Assembly (NCBI RefSeq): GCF_943169825.2
Contig: NZ_OW968402.1
Location: 2,046,001-2,110,000, forward strand
DNA from: Varibaculum prostatecancerukia
GTDB taxonomy: Bacteria; Actinomycetota; Actinomycetes; Actinomycetales; Actinomycetaceae
Direction: 5' to 3'
Length of the DNA: 64,000 nt
The translations under genes and the position numbers were made by a program. The notes beneath the pieces are model-generated. The model worked only from the letters and a program-made list of their open reading frames with translations. It had not been told where the DNA came from and did no database searches. Below, one piece after another: positions 27,684 to 36,938 of the stretch. The stretch's first letter is position 1. The number at the start of each line of letters is the position of its first letter.

Positions 27684-28718
27684 ATGTCTGAGCAAAATTC
27701 TTTTCTAAAAGCAGTGCGCGGCCTACGCCCCGATAAAACTCCAGTTTGGTTTATGCGCCAAGCCGGGCGTTCCCTCCCCGAGTACCGCCGCCTGCGTGCT
27801 GATAACGGTATGCTCACCGCCTGCACCACTCCCGATCTGGCCGCCGAAATCACCCTGCAACCGGTGCGCCGCTACGGGGTGGACGCCGCAATTTTCTTTT
27901 CCGATATTGTCACCCCGCTATATCTGGCCGGCTTAGAGGTGGAGATAGTCCCCGGTAAAGGCCCGGTTTTCGCCGACCCCGTCCTGGACCCCAAGGATGT
28001 AGATCGCCTCACCGCTCATCAGGGTTTTGACCCGGATTGTATTACCGAGGCCGCCCAGATTGCCTGCGCCGAGCTGGGCGAGACCCCCCTAATTGCTTTC
28101 GCAGCCGCGCCTTTCACCTTGGCGTCCTATCTGATTGGGAAAACCCGCTCGAAGAATCATCTAGAGGCGCGAGCGTTTATGCATTCCTATCCGGATGCCT
28201 GGAACCGGCTCGCTAGCTGGTGCGCGGATATGTCGGCGGCTTTCCTTGCCGCCCAGATTGCCGGTGGGGCGCGCACCGCCCAAGTTTTTGATTCCTGGGT
28301 AGGCGATCTGTCACGCGCCGACTATCAAACCTACTGCTGGGAGCATTCCCGGGTGGCTATTGATTCCGCCCATGCCCGCGGGGTACCGGTGATTCATTTC
28401 GGGGTAGGCGCTAGCGCCCTGCTGGATTTAATGCGCGATGCGGGCGCCGAATGTATTGGAGTTGACTGGCGACTACCCCTAGGTGAGGCTGTAAAAATAA
28501 TCGAACATGGCCCGGGAGACCGCTTTGCGGTGCAGGGAAATATCGATCCTGCGATTTTGTTTGCCTCTAGCCAGGTGCGCCGCGACCACGTAGACCAGGT
28601 TTTAACGGAAGGTAGGAAAGCCGCCGCCCATATCGTCAACCTGGGACACGGCGTGCCACCTAATGCCGACCCGGCGGTTTTACAAGAAATCGTCGACCAG
28701 GTACACGAATCAAACTAA
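27684..28718 (+). CDS. hemE: Uroporphyrinogen decarboxylase
   Basis: Decarboxylates four acetate side chains of uroporphyrinogen III to coproporphyrinogen III, the branch point to the HemY domain downstream. It has the signature WFMRQAGRSLPEYR, FFSDIVTPLYLAGL (active-site Asp), IAFAAAPFTLASYL and GNIDPAILFAS. ATG 27684 (MSEQNSF) is preferred to the in-frame TTG at 27645, since the conserved region follows closely. It begins the plus-strand heme operon. Confidence 0.95.
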   Translation: MSEQNSFLKAVRGLRPDKTPVWFMRQAGRSLPEYRRLRADNGMLTACTTPDLAAEITLQPVRRYGVDAAIFFSDIVTPLYLAGLEVEIVPGKGPVFADPVLDPKDVDRLTAHQGFDPDCITEAAQIACAELGETPLIAFAAAPFTLASYLIGKTRSKNHLEARAFMHSYPDAWNRLASWCADMSAAFLAAQIAGGARTAQVFDSWVGDLSRADYQTYCWEHSRVAIDSAHARGVPVIHFGVGASALLDLMRDAGAECIGVDWRLPLGEAVKIIEHGPGDRFAVQGNIDPAILFASSQVRRDHVDQVLTEGRKAAAHIVNLGHGVPPNADPAVLQEIVDQVHESN

Positions 28719-28789
28719 TCACCAACGACTATGCTGAAGGACTACCCGAGGTGTCAGGTCTCGAAAACCGCTTGTGGCAAGGAGATGCA

Positions 28790-31345
28790 ATGCACGACCT
28801 AGCTGGATTAGCCGATTATGATGTTTTGGTTATCGGAGGGGGGCTAGCCGGATTAACCAGCGCCTATACTCTGCAAAAACAGGGCGCGCGGGTGGCGGTG
28901 ATCGAGGAACGAGGACGCCCCGGCGGCCTGATCTGTTCGGGACGTTTTGGGGACTTCACTTTCGATATTGGCGCTGAGGCTTTCGCGGCCGGAGCTACCG
29001 AAGTCAAAGATTTATGCGGCGAGCTAGGTTTACCGCTAGTGGCTCCCCGGGGTAAATCTTGGATTTTCCACCATGAACGTGCAGGTATTCCCGAGGGCGC
29101 CCTCCCGATTCCCCACGGTATGCTGGGAATTCCCGCCAGCCTGGATGACCCCGGGATTGTGCAGGCACTCAGTGAAGCAGAAATGGAGCGCGCCCACCAG
29201 GACTTAACTATGGGTCCGGAAGTGGGGGCAGAAGAAGCCACTGTCTCCGATCTGGTAACTGCCCGCCTCGGAAAAGCAGTTTTAGAGAAAGTAGTTGCCC
29301 CTGTGGCCGGCGGCATCCACTCCGCCAGTACCGACCGCTTAAATGCCGACACCACCTTGCGTGGTTTGCGCCCGGCACTAAAAGAGCACGGCTCGCTGGT
29401 GAAGGCAGTTGCCAGTTTGCGGGGACTGAAGCCGGGTAAACCGGCAGTGCTTGCCTCTGAGGGAGGAATGTTCCGCCTGGTAGAAACCTTAGCGCAGCGC
29501 ATCGAAGAGGGCGGGGGGTTGATTTTATCCCATGTGCGCGCCCTCGACCTGGCACCGGTTGCAGATGAATCTGCCGCCGCTGACGGCCCCGCTGCAGGCT
29601 CGGATCAACCCGGCTCAGCAGGCTGGAAGGTGACGGTTTCTAACACCAAATCGGGGCCGACCCCGGGGGCAAGCCCCATAAATATCGGAGAGGCAGTCTC
29701 GGTCACCGTGCCGCAGGTAGTAGTAGCGCTACCAGGTTATTTAGCTGCGCCGATGCTGCGCAAAGTACCAGGTATTGAAGTCGGTCAGCTCCCGCAGGGA
29801 GGGCCGATCGCGCACGTAACCCTATTTGTTGATTGCCCGGCCTTAGATGCCCATCCGCGTGGTTCGGGAATGTTGGTACAGCGCCCGAGCAGTGAAGATA
29901 TTGAAAATGGCTGCGTGGGAGCAAAAGCGATCACCCACTACACTTCTAAATGGCCCTGGGCGGAAGAAGCTGCCGGTAAAGGCCGCCATCTGCTCCGAGT
30001 ATCTTATGGTTGGGCGAATGGACCGGAGATTCCGGTATCGGTCGAGGGGGCATTGCAGGACGCATCCCGGCTGCTGGGGGTGGAGATTTCCCCGGATCAG
30101 CTGCTGGGATCGATGATTATTCACTGGGATGGCTCCCTGCCGCCCTTTACTCCCAAGCATCGGGAAATGACCGCCAAGATGCTGGAAGATCTGCGGGCTT
30201 ATCCTGGTCTGGAGCTGGCAGGCTCCTGGGTTGCCGGTTCCGGGATTGCCGCAGTAGTGCGCCAGGCGCAAACCATTAAATTGCGCGGTACCGGCTGGAT
30301 CAGTGAGGCGAAGGACGATGCTTTAGTTTTGGGAACTCGCGCCTCTCGCCTGGCAGTTACTCAATCAGAAACTGTGGCCACGGCTTTGCGTGAACATGGG
30401 CTAAATGTGCAGCTGCGGCAAGTGCGCACGGCCGGCGATATTTCCCGAGCCTCTTTACAAAAGCTAGGAGGAGTGGGCGTATTTGCCGCGCAACTACGCC
30501 TGGCGCTCCTGGAGGAAAACTGTCATTTAGCAGTGCATTCTTTTAAAGATTTACCTACCCAGCCGGTTTCGGGTCTAAAAGTTGCGGCGATTCCGAGCCG
30601 CGCTGATGCCCGGGACGCTCTGTGCGCCGCTCCCGGTTTAACTTTGGAAACTTTGCCGCCAGGCGCCACCGTGGGGACGGGTTCTCCGCGCCGCGCCGCC
30701 CAGATTTTAGCTTTACGTCCTGACCTGAAGATAGTGGATATTCGCGGAAATGTTCCTACCCGCCTGGGCAGAGTGAAAGGTATTAGCGCTCCGCAGGCCG
30801 ATTTTACTGATGGTCGGGAGACTCGCGAAAAAATTTCGCAGGGCGCGCATGACCTGGATGCGGTGATTTTGGCGGCCGCCGGTTTGGATCGGATCGGACT
30901 CGGCGCTTACGCCAGTGAGCGTTTCGATCCCGAACAGGTGCTGCCGGCTCCGGCGCAAGGGGCTCTCGCGGTGGAAGCATCGAAGGCGGCGCTAGAAGCG
31001 CACCCCGATTTAGCGGCTGCCCTGGAGGAAATTAATGACCTGGCAACTGCCCTTACTGCTACTGCGGAACGAGCTGTTTTAGCGGAACTAAACGCCGGGT
31101 GTGCCGCTCCGGTGGGGGCGTTTGCGCAGATGGAGCGAGGGATACTCACTCTGACTGCCGCGATTATTTCCCTGGATGGTACCCGCGAGGTGCGCATCAG
31201 TGATTCCTTGCAGGCGGATCCGGAGAAAACTTTTGCCGAGATGCTTGACCAGGCGCGCCAGCTCGGTGAAAGTGTGGCTCGCGCCCTTTTGGAGGCAGGT
31301 GGCGGCGAGCTCGCTGACCTGGGCGCTGCTAAGGCGCGCGGCTAA
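28790..31345 (+). CDS. HemY-HemC fusion: porphyrinogen oxidase + hydroxymethylbilane synthase
   Basis: One uninterrupted 851-residue frame joins two enzymes. Residues ~1-500 are a HemY-type FAD oxidase: VLVIGGGLAGLTSAY dinucleotide site, GRPGGLICS, and a C-terminal GSWVAGSGIAAVVRQA in place of the usual FAD-closing motif. Residues ~510-851 are a complete porphobilinogen deaminase: LGTRASRLAVTQ, HSFKDLPTQ, GTGSPRRAAQ, DIRGNVPTRL and the dipyrromethane-binding Cys near residue 770 (LNAGCAAPVGAF). With HemQ and CpfC nearby, the oxidase should act on coproporphyrinogen III. ATG 28790 follows AAGGAG; GTG 28751 is less likely. Confidence 0.93.
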   Translation: MHDLAGLADYDVLVIGGGLAGLTSAYTLQKQGARVAVIEERGRPGGLICSGRFGDFTFDIGAEAFAAGATEVKDLCGELGLPLVAPRGKSWIFHHERAGIPEGALPIPHGMLGIPASLDDPGIVQALSEAEMERAHQDLTMGPEVGAEEATVSDLVTARLGKAVLEKVVAPVAGGIHSASTDRLNADTTLRGLRPALKEHGSLVKAVASLRGLKPGKPAVLASEGGMFRLVETLAQRIEEGGGLILSHVRALDLAPVADESAAADGPAAGSDQPGSAGWKVTVSNTKSGPTPGASPINIGEAVSVTVPQVVVALPGYLAAPMLRKVPGIEVGQLPQGGPIAHVTLFVDCPALDAHPRGSGMLVQRPSSEDIENGCVGAKAITHYTSKWPWAEEAAGKGRHLLRVSYGWANGPEIPVSVEGALQDASRLLGVEISPDQLLGSMIIHWDGSLPPFTPKHREMTAKMLEDLRAYPGLELAGSWVAGSGIAAVVRQAQTIKLRGTGWISEAKDDALVLGTRASRLAVTQSETVATALREHGLNVQLRQVRTAGDISRASLQKLGGVGVFAAQLRLALLEENCHLAVHSFKDLPTQPVSGLKVAAIPSRADARDALCAAPGLTLETLPPGATVGTGSPRRAAQILALRPDLKIVDIRGNVPTRLGRVKGISAPQADFTDGRETREKISQGAHDLDAVILAAAGLDRIGLGAYASERFDPEQVLPAPAQGALAVEASKAALEAHPDLAAALEEINDLATALTATAERAVLAELNAGCAAPVGAFAQMERGILTLTAAIISLDGTREVRISDSLQADPEKTFAEMLDQARQLGESVARALLEAGGGELADLGAAKARG

Positions 31346-31381
31346 GAACCGGCAACGGGAAACTATTTTCGGAGGGCGACA

Positions 31382-32134
31382 ATGGCGTTTACAGTGGCAC
31401 TGACCGCCGCGGCAACGCGCCCACTTACGAAAAAGCTGCAGGTGGAATTGCCTGACTTCCGGGTAGTTGGCGCTCCGGTTACCCGTTCTCTCCCGGTTTC
31501 ACCCCCGCAACTTCCCGTCTGCCTGCAGCGTTTAAAGCACGGGGAATATAGCTGGGTGGTTATTACTTCTGCCCGCACTGTCACCTATTTACAAGAACTG
31601 TTAGCTACCGAACCGCCTCTAACCACCTTTCCCCAGGTAGCAGCGGTAGGTAAGGCTAGTGCCCAGGCCGCGAGCAAGGCCGGTTGGAATGTCGCCTTGC
31701 AGGCGGGCGGCAATGCTACCGATTTAGCACGCCGCTTTGCGGACTTATCCCCCAGCACTTCCTCCCCTGGTCGGATATTTTTACCGGGATCGGCGCTAAG
31801 CAAACCCGATTTAACAGCAGCTTTAAGTGAGCAGGGCTACCAGATCGATGTTTGCCCCCTCTACACCATGACCCCGGTTTCCGCGTGTCCGGAAGTATAT
31901 TTCCAAGCCGATGCGGTGGCGGTTACTTCTGGCTCTAACCTGCGCGCCCTCACTGACTTTGGGGTGTTTAGTTCCGATGCCACTGACTCTGGCCGCGCCC
32001 TCCCCCGCCTAGTTTGCATTGGGGAGCCTTCTGCGCAGGTAGCAAAGGATTTAGGGCTAGCAGTTACCGCGGTAGCTAAGACTCCGGATGCAGGCGGGCT
32101 GGCTGCGGCGCTACGTTCCTGCCTCGAACGATAA
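31382..32134 (+). CDS. hemD: Uroporphyrinogen-III synthase
   Basis: Closes hydroxymethylbilane to uroporphyrinogen III with ring-D inversion. HemD proteins are poorly conserved. The support here is the two-domain alpha/beta layout, SWVVITSARTVTYLQE, VAAVGKASAQAA, IFLPGSALSKPDL, the VCPLYTMTPV linker, and AVAVTSGSNLRAL. Position directly after a HemC domain agrees. ATG 31382 follows GGAGGG. It is the last gene of the plus-strand heme operon. Confidence 0.85.
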   Translation: MAFTVALTAAATRPLTKKLQVELPDFRVVGAPVTRSLPVSPPQLPVCLQRLKHGEYSWVVITSARTVTYLQELLATEPPLTTFPQVAAVGKASAQAASKAGWNVALQAGGNATDLARRFADLSPSTSSPGRIFLPGSALSKPDLTAALSEQGYQIDVCPLYTMTPVSACPEVYFQADAVAVTSGSNLRALTDFGVFSSDATDSGRALPRLVCIGEPSAQVAKDLGLAVTAVAKTPDAGGLAAALRSCLER

Positions 32135-32261
32135 CTGCGGATTGAAGCAGCTGACAGTTTAGGTGTGAAATTTTGGTTAACGTTTATAAACCGTTGGGTA
32201 ACGTATGCAGAAAACACCTTAACTAGCGGCATTAGCTAGACCACAACTGTTAAAATAAAGC

Positions 32262-33134
32262 ATGAGTTATACACCCCAGCCTAATAGTGAAAACCCCGTT
32301 CCCCAAGGTTCCCCGATACCGCAAAGCCCCCAGTTTTCACCGGTAAACCCGCAAATACCCGCCTCACCCATGCCGCCGGCTGTACCTCCCAAGAAGAACA
32401 AGACTGGTTTGATTGTCACCATCGTGATTGTGGCGGTGCTAGTTGTCGCGTTGGTCGGGTTATTTGTCGCTAATGCGGTAGTTGCCAAAACCCAAGAAGA
32501 TAATCTCAAATCCAGTTTCACCAGTGAAGGCTTTTCTAAGGTGCAGACGGAGATAGATTCCTCCCCCATGCTGATTAGCTACTTTAAAGAGTATTACCGA
32601 CACGCGAAGGTTACTGCCGCTGAAGGAGAATTTAAGCAAGGATCTTTCGGTAAGCAGAATGCCGGTAAAAAGGACAAGCTGAAGATAAAAGATTTTAAGC
32701 TCGATGCTTACGGTCTCAAGGGTGGGGACGATCCCCTGATTGAGAAGGGGAATATATCTTTTAGTATGCCTGGGGAAGAGCTAGACAAAATGATGACTGA
32801 CCCCAACTTAACCATGAAACGTGAAGGTAACAAGATCACCGCCGAGGGCGATGAGGACGGACTAAGGTTCCAGGTCGTGATGCGTATGCAGTTTGAACCC
32901 GGAAAGTCGGGAGAATCTGGAAAACTTTTCCTAGTCCCCGACAAGTTCATGATCAACGGTAGTGACGAGTTCATGGGGCAAAAGCTAAATCCTGCTGATA
33001 TGGGAATGAAAAAGAAAGAAATCCCGATGGATTTGAATAAAGCTTTCGTCCTCAAGAACGTAGATTTTTCGGGTAAAGACATCAAGTTTGACATTGATTT
33101 CAAGAACGTCAAACTGAAAGACATCGGCAAGTAA
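32262..33134 (+). CDS. Membrane-anchored exported protein with Pro-rich N-terminus
   Basis: Not recognised at family level. About 40 Pro/Asn/Gln-rich residues are followed by a Lys-rich start and one helix (GLIVTIVIVAVLVVALVGLFVANAVV; only part is needed for anchoring), then ~215 residues outside the cell. The exported part is Lys/Asp-rich and has no cysteines that I see. The layout is typical of actinobacterial surface proteins. It is a single gene; the start is ATG 32262. Confidence 0.6.
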   Translation: MSYTPQPNSENPVPQGSPIPQSPQFSPVNPQIPASPMPPAVPPKKNKTGLIVTIVIVAVLVVALVGLFVANAVVAKTQEDNLKSSFTSEGFSKVQTEIDSSPMLISYFKEYYRHAKVTAAEGEFKQGSFGKQNAGKKDKLKIKDFKLDAYGLKGGDDPLIEKGNISFSMPGEELDKMMTDPNLTMKREGNKITAEGDEDGLRFQVVMRMQFEPGKSGESGKLFLVPDKFMINGSDEFMGQKLNPADMGMKKKEIPMDLNKAFVLKNVDFSGKDIKFDIDFKNVKLKDIGK

Positions 33135-33462
33135 GGATTGCTGACTACCCGTTTAGGCAGGTAACAGCTACTGATTTCCGAAGTTGCCTGCAGCTGCCGC
33201 ATCTGTGAATTCTCCGCACAAAAAGCGAGCGCCAGCCCCGGATAAGGGAATTTGCGAATGCTCTTCCGTGCTGAGCGGCAGACATCTTGGGCATCGCAGC
33301 TGATTATCCCCGCCAGTTTCGGGAAACCGTGCCGCGCCCTCGGAAAATATTTGCGAAACTATTCACGCTTTTGGGCGCGAATCTCGCTAAAGTCCCTTGG
33401 CGCGGTATGCTTTTTTTAGTTTTCTTATCCGCAAGCCGCATGGCTTACCTAAGGAGGAACGA
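33135..33462. promoter_or_regulatory. Intergenic region upstream of glnA
   Basis: About 330 bases. An inverted repeat (GCAGGTAAC / GTTGCCTGC, 33157-33191) lacks a U-tract and is at best a weak terminator. A promoter-like TATGCTTTTTTTAG lies at ~33406. I see no convincing nitrogen-regulator site. Confidence 0.4.
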
Positions 33463-34884
33463 TTGTTTAACTCCCACGAAGAAGCCCTAAAATTTGTTGC
33501 CGACCAGGGTATCGAACTGATTGATATCCGTTTTTGCGATCTGATTGGCACCAGTCAGCATTTTACGATTCCCGCCGACCAGTTTGCGGATGCCCTAGAA
33601 AACGGGTTGATGTTCGATGGTTCCTCTATTCGCGGTTTCACCTCGATAGATAAGTCGGATATGAAGCTGATAACCGATGTGTCTGACGCCTATGTGGATC
33701 CCTTCCGCGCTTGCCCCACTTTGGCGGTGAACTGTTCCATCGTGGATCCTTTCACCGATGCGCCTTTCCCGCGTGATCCTCGCCAGGTCGCCTCTAAAGC
33801 GGAAGCCTACCTGCGCTCTACCGGAATCGCCGATACCTGCTTTATTGGCGCCGAAGCCGAGTTTTATCTTTTTGATTCGGTGCGTTACCAAACCCAGCCT
33901 TATGACACGTTTGTGAAACTGGATTCTGTTGAAGGCTACTGGAACACCGGCCGGGAGGAAGAGGGCGGAAACCTCGCCTATAAGACTCCTTTGAAGGGCG
34001 GTTACTTCCCGGTGGCGCCCTCCGATAAGTTCTGTGACCTGCGCGATTACATGGTGAAGCTGCTCAGTGACTCCGGGTTAAAAGTGGAGCGATCCCACCA
34101 CGAGGTCGGCTCCGGGGGGCAACACGAGATTAACTATCGTTTCAACTCGCTGATGGCGGCGGGTGACGACATGATGAAGTTCAAGTACCTGATTAAGAAC
34201 GCCGCGCAAGAGGCGGGAGTTACCGCCACCTTTATGCCCAAACCGATGGCGGGCGATAACGGCTCGGGGATGCACTCCCATTTTTCGCTTTGGAAAGAGG
34301 GCGAGCCGCTGTTCTATGACGAAACCGGTTATGGTTCCCTCTCTGACCTGGCTCGTTACTTTATTGGGGGCTTGTTGCAGCATGCGCCGGCATTGCTGGC
34401 GTTCACTAACCCTTCGGTTAACTCTTATCGGCGGCTGGTTCCCGGTTTTGAGGCTCCAATTAACCTGGTGTATTCGGCGCGTAACCGTTCTGCCTGTATC
34501 CGGATTCCGGTGACTGGCACTTCCCCGAAAGCTAAACGGGTGGAATACCGGGTTCCTGACCCTAGCGCGAACCCTTACCTGTCCTTCGCGGCTTGCCTGA
34601 TGGCGGGGATTGACGGGATTCAAAATCGCCTAGAGCCGCCAGCTCCCATCGATAAGGATCTCTATGAGCTGCCGCCAGCCGAATATCATGACATTCCGAA
34701 ACTGCCTTGTTCTCTGGATGCAGCTTTAGAGGCACTCCGCGCTGACCAGGACTTCTTGACTGAAGGTGAGGTATTTACCCCGGACTTGATTGACACTTGG
34801 ATTGCCTACAAGGAACAAAATGAGGTGGCCCCGCTGCGGCAGGTGGTGCATCCTTATGAATTCCAGCTTTACTACGATATTTAA
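33463..34884 (+). CDS. glnA: Glutamine synthetase type I
   Basis: Ammonia assimilation: Glu + NH4+ + ATP to Gln. The family start ([11 protein letters not shown]) sits at TTG 33463 immediately after AAGGAGG, giving 473 aa; upstream in-frame ATGs would add residues with no counterpart in the family. It contains FDGSSIRGF, the metal-binding [34 protein letters not shown] and RIPVTG. The DLYELPP segment carries the Tyr at the adenylylation position of GSI-beta enzymes, so control by GlnE-type adenylylation is likely. Confidence 0.96.
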   Translation: MFNSHEEALKFVADQGIELIDIRFCDLIGTSQHFTIPADQFADALENGLMFDGSSIRGFTSIDKSDMKLITDVSDAYVDPFRACPTLAVNCSIVDPFTDAPFPRDPRQVASKAEAYLRSTGIADTCFIGAEAEFYLFDSVRYQTQPYDTFVKLDSVEGYWNTGREEEGGNLAYKTPLKGGYFPVAPSDKFCDLRDYMVKLLSDSGLKVERSHHEVGSGGQHEINYRFNSLMAAGDDMMKFKYLIKNAAQEAGVTATFMPKPMAGDNGSGMHSHFSLWKEGEPLFYDETGYGSLSDLARYFIGGLLQHAPALLAFTNPSVNSYRRLVPGFEAPINLVYSARNRSACIRIPVTGTSPKAKRVEYRVPDPSANPYLSFAACLMAGIDGIQNRLEPPAPIDKDLYELPPAEYHDIPKLPCSLDAALEALRADQDFLTEGEVFTPDLIDTWIAYKEQNEVAPLRQVVHPYEFQLYYDI

Positions 34885-34904
34885 ATCTGTTTCCTAAATA
34901 AATC

Positions 34905-34969
34905 CCGCCCCCGCGACCTCGGAAAATCGCAGGCAAAAGCCATTATTTTTTCCGAGGCCGCGGGGGCGG
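34905..34969. terminator. Bidirectional terminator between glnA and a small membrane protein gene
   Basis: Arms 34905-34926 and 34948-34969 form a 22-bp stem with one mismatch and a 21-base loop. A/T-rich tracts lie inside and on both sides, which suits termination of both converging genes. Confidence 0.7.
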
Positions 34970-34988
34970 ATTATTACTATTACAACCT

Positions 34989-35192
34989 TTACTTTTCGTC
35001 GCGATTAGTTTTAGTGATTTCCACTCCCCACAATACGCAGCCGATTACCCCGAAAACGATGGAGGCCATCACCATGATTCCGGCGCCAAAGGGGAAACTG
35101 CTGTCGGTGTCGATCACATAAAGAATCAGCGCCCCTACAGCCAGCAACACTACACATAGGATAGTGAATATCCAGGCAAAAACTTTCAGCAT
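34989..35192 (-). CDS. Small two-helix membrane protein
   Basis: 67 aa: two hydrophobic helices (FTILCVVLLAVGALILYVI and GIMVMASIVFGVIGCVLWGV) joined by a short acidic loop, and a charged C-terminal tail. ATG 35192 is preceded by AAAGGAACAGAGGG. No family recognised. It converges on glnA. Confidence 0.55.
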   Translation of the reverse strand: MLKVFAWIFTILCVVLLAVGALILYVIDTDSSFPFGAGIMVMASIVFGVIGCVLWGVEITKTNRDEK

Positions 35193-35231
35193 CCCTCTGT
35201 TCCTTTCATGCTGCCCACAGCTTTGGTTACT

Positions 35232-36026
35232 CTAGCAAACACCATCGGCGAAAAGTAGTTTTTCTAGAGATTTATTATCGTACTGCCGGGAAATTTCTGG
35301 CCGATAACTTTCCCTGGTTCTGGCTAATGCAGTACAAAGCTCACCTGCTTTTTCTTCGTATCTATTTCTTTTTATCATCTCGACCTCGGCGTCATCACCA
35401 GATGCTTCTTCCTCCTGGCTGGCAAGTTGCGCTGGCGCACCCTCTTTCATAAATGGAGCCGCAAGTTTATCGAACTCGTCTAGACTTTTACGCAGTTGCG
35501 CATTGGTTTCCGCTGCCTGATAGCCTTCGAGGAACTCTCGAATAATGTTGAGTTCTTTTGAAAACCGCATGGCTGATAAGTCGTCGAGCGAGTTCAGGTA
35601 TCTGTGTTCTTTATTGCCGGAATTCCTCCAGGCGGAGAAATTTTCCGGTTTGAAGGCAGGTAAACGTAGCTTTTTCTGGATGTTATCAATCCAGGGTTTA
35701 TACATGGTATTAAAAGCCTCGAAAGCCTTATCTTTGTTGAGATATTCCGGATACAGCAAGACTTTATAGTGTTTTTTCTGAAACTCCATGGTGCCAACTA
35801 CCGGTTGATAGCACTGATTTTCACTTCCCTCTACCCCGTAACCGGCATCGGTCGCATCTCGCAAAGTAGAAAGTGAACACCAGCTATACATGGGCAGATC
35901 TGCTACGTCTTTCACGGCGGCGTGTTCCTGGGCATGACTCCCCCACAAATACCCCGCCCCCACTGAAGTTATGCAGGTTAAAACGCCAGCTAAAACAACC
36001 GCCCCCACCTTCTTATTGATCTTCAT
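35232..36026 (-). CDS. Exported or membrane-anchored protein of unknown function
   Basis: A basic start and one hydrophobic segment (VGAVVLAGVLTCITSVGAGYLWG) precede ~235 hydrophilic residues with four cysteines (WCSLS, NQCYQ, ELCTA, the terminal GVC) that could form disulfides outside the cell. No lipobox. ATG 36026 lies behind GAGGGGG and is preferred to an upstream in-frame start at 36080. It is divergent from the response-regulator gene. Not recognised. Confidence 0.55.
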   Translation of the reverse strand: MKINKKVGAVVLAGVLTCITSVGAGYLWGSHAQEHAAVKDVADLPMYSWCSLSTLRDATDAGYGVEGSENQCYQPVVGTMEFQKKHYKVLLYPEYLNKDKAFEAFNTMYKPWIDNIQKKLRLPAFKPENFSAWRNSGNKEHRYLNSLDDLSAMRFSKELNIIREFLEGYQAAETNAQLRKSLDEFDKLAAPFMKEGAPAQLASQEEEASGDDAEVEMIKRNRYEEKAGELCTALARTRESYRPEISRQYDNKSLEKLLFADGVC

Positions 36027-36248
36027 TTTGCAACCCCCTCGTGATATTTGAAGTGACACTTTCATGTTTCCAAAGGTCAAATGGGTAATTCAATGGTCAA
36101 GTGGCTGGATATTAGCGCCAGGTGGCCAGGATTAATATCCGGGTGGCTACTCGGTGGTTACATTTTTCACCGGGGTGCTTGCTGCCGGCTGGTTTGCAGC
36201 TATAGTGGCGTCGAAACGTATATTCTAAAAAACAACGAGGAGGTGGCC

Positions 36249-36899
36249 GTGAGCGAACAAGAAATCACTATCGGGTTGGTTGATGACGATCCCTTTGCAC
36301 TGCAAGCATTGGCAGCAATTTTGAATAGTACCCCCAATTGTGCAGTCTCCTGGGCAACCTCCAATCCTGAACAAGCCCGCGAATCCTGTCACCGCGATCC
36401 CGTAGACCTGGTGTTACTTGACTACCTCTTAGGCGAGACCACCGGGGACATAATCTGCAAGCAGATCACCCAGCAAAACCCGCAGCAAAAAGTGGTGATT
36501 ATTTCTAGCCTGGAAGTGGCAGATGTAGCCCGCACCGCCCTGCTCGCCCGTGCGCGGGGATTCCTAAATAAAGCCGATGTCTTAAAAGACTTGCCCAGTT
36601 TCCTCTCGGTAATCATGCAAGACTCCGTGGTGGTCTCCCACGCGGTAGTACAGGGATTGTTCCAAAGTATCCCTGCCCCCTCTCAAATTGCTCTCACCGA
36701 GCGGGAGCAAGCAGTTTCAGAGCTAATTTTGCAGGGAATGTCTAACCGCGAGATCGCAGAGAAAATGAGTTACTCCCTATCCACGGTGAAAGAAACTGTA
36801 ACTGCGCTACTGGAAAAAACCCACACTTCCTCGCGAACAGCAGCAGTGGCTGTCCTGGTGCAAGACGGAGCAGTCAGCTACCCAAATAACCTTCCCTAA
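36249..36899 (+). CDS. NarL/LuxR-family response regulator
   Basis: The receiver domain has the acidic pair in LVDDDPFAL, the phospho-acceptor Asp in VDLVLLDYLLG and the Lys in FLNKADV. The C-terminal HTH reads LTEREQAVSELILQGMSNRE followed by IAEKMSYSLSTVKETV, the LuxR-type helix. The start is GTG 36249 after GAGGAGG, giving 216 aa; longer in-frame starts add an unrelated N-terminus. It probably works with the histidine kinase gene that converges on it. Confidence 0.88.
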   Translation: MSEQEITIGLVDDDPFALQALAAILNSTPNCAVSWATSNPEQARESCHRDPVDLVLLDYLLGETTGDIICKQITQQNPQQKVVIISSLEVADVARTALLARARGFLNKADVLKDLPSFLSVIMQDSVVVSHAVVQGLFQSIPAPSQIALTEREQAVSELILQGMSNREIAEKMSYSLSTVKETVTALLEKTHTSSRTAAVAVLVQDGAVSYPNNLP

Positions 36900-36938
36900 G
36901 GTTGGGGTAACGAGGACGCGACAATAGCTGAAGTCTAC

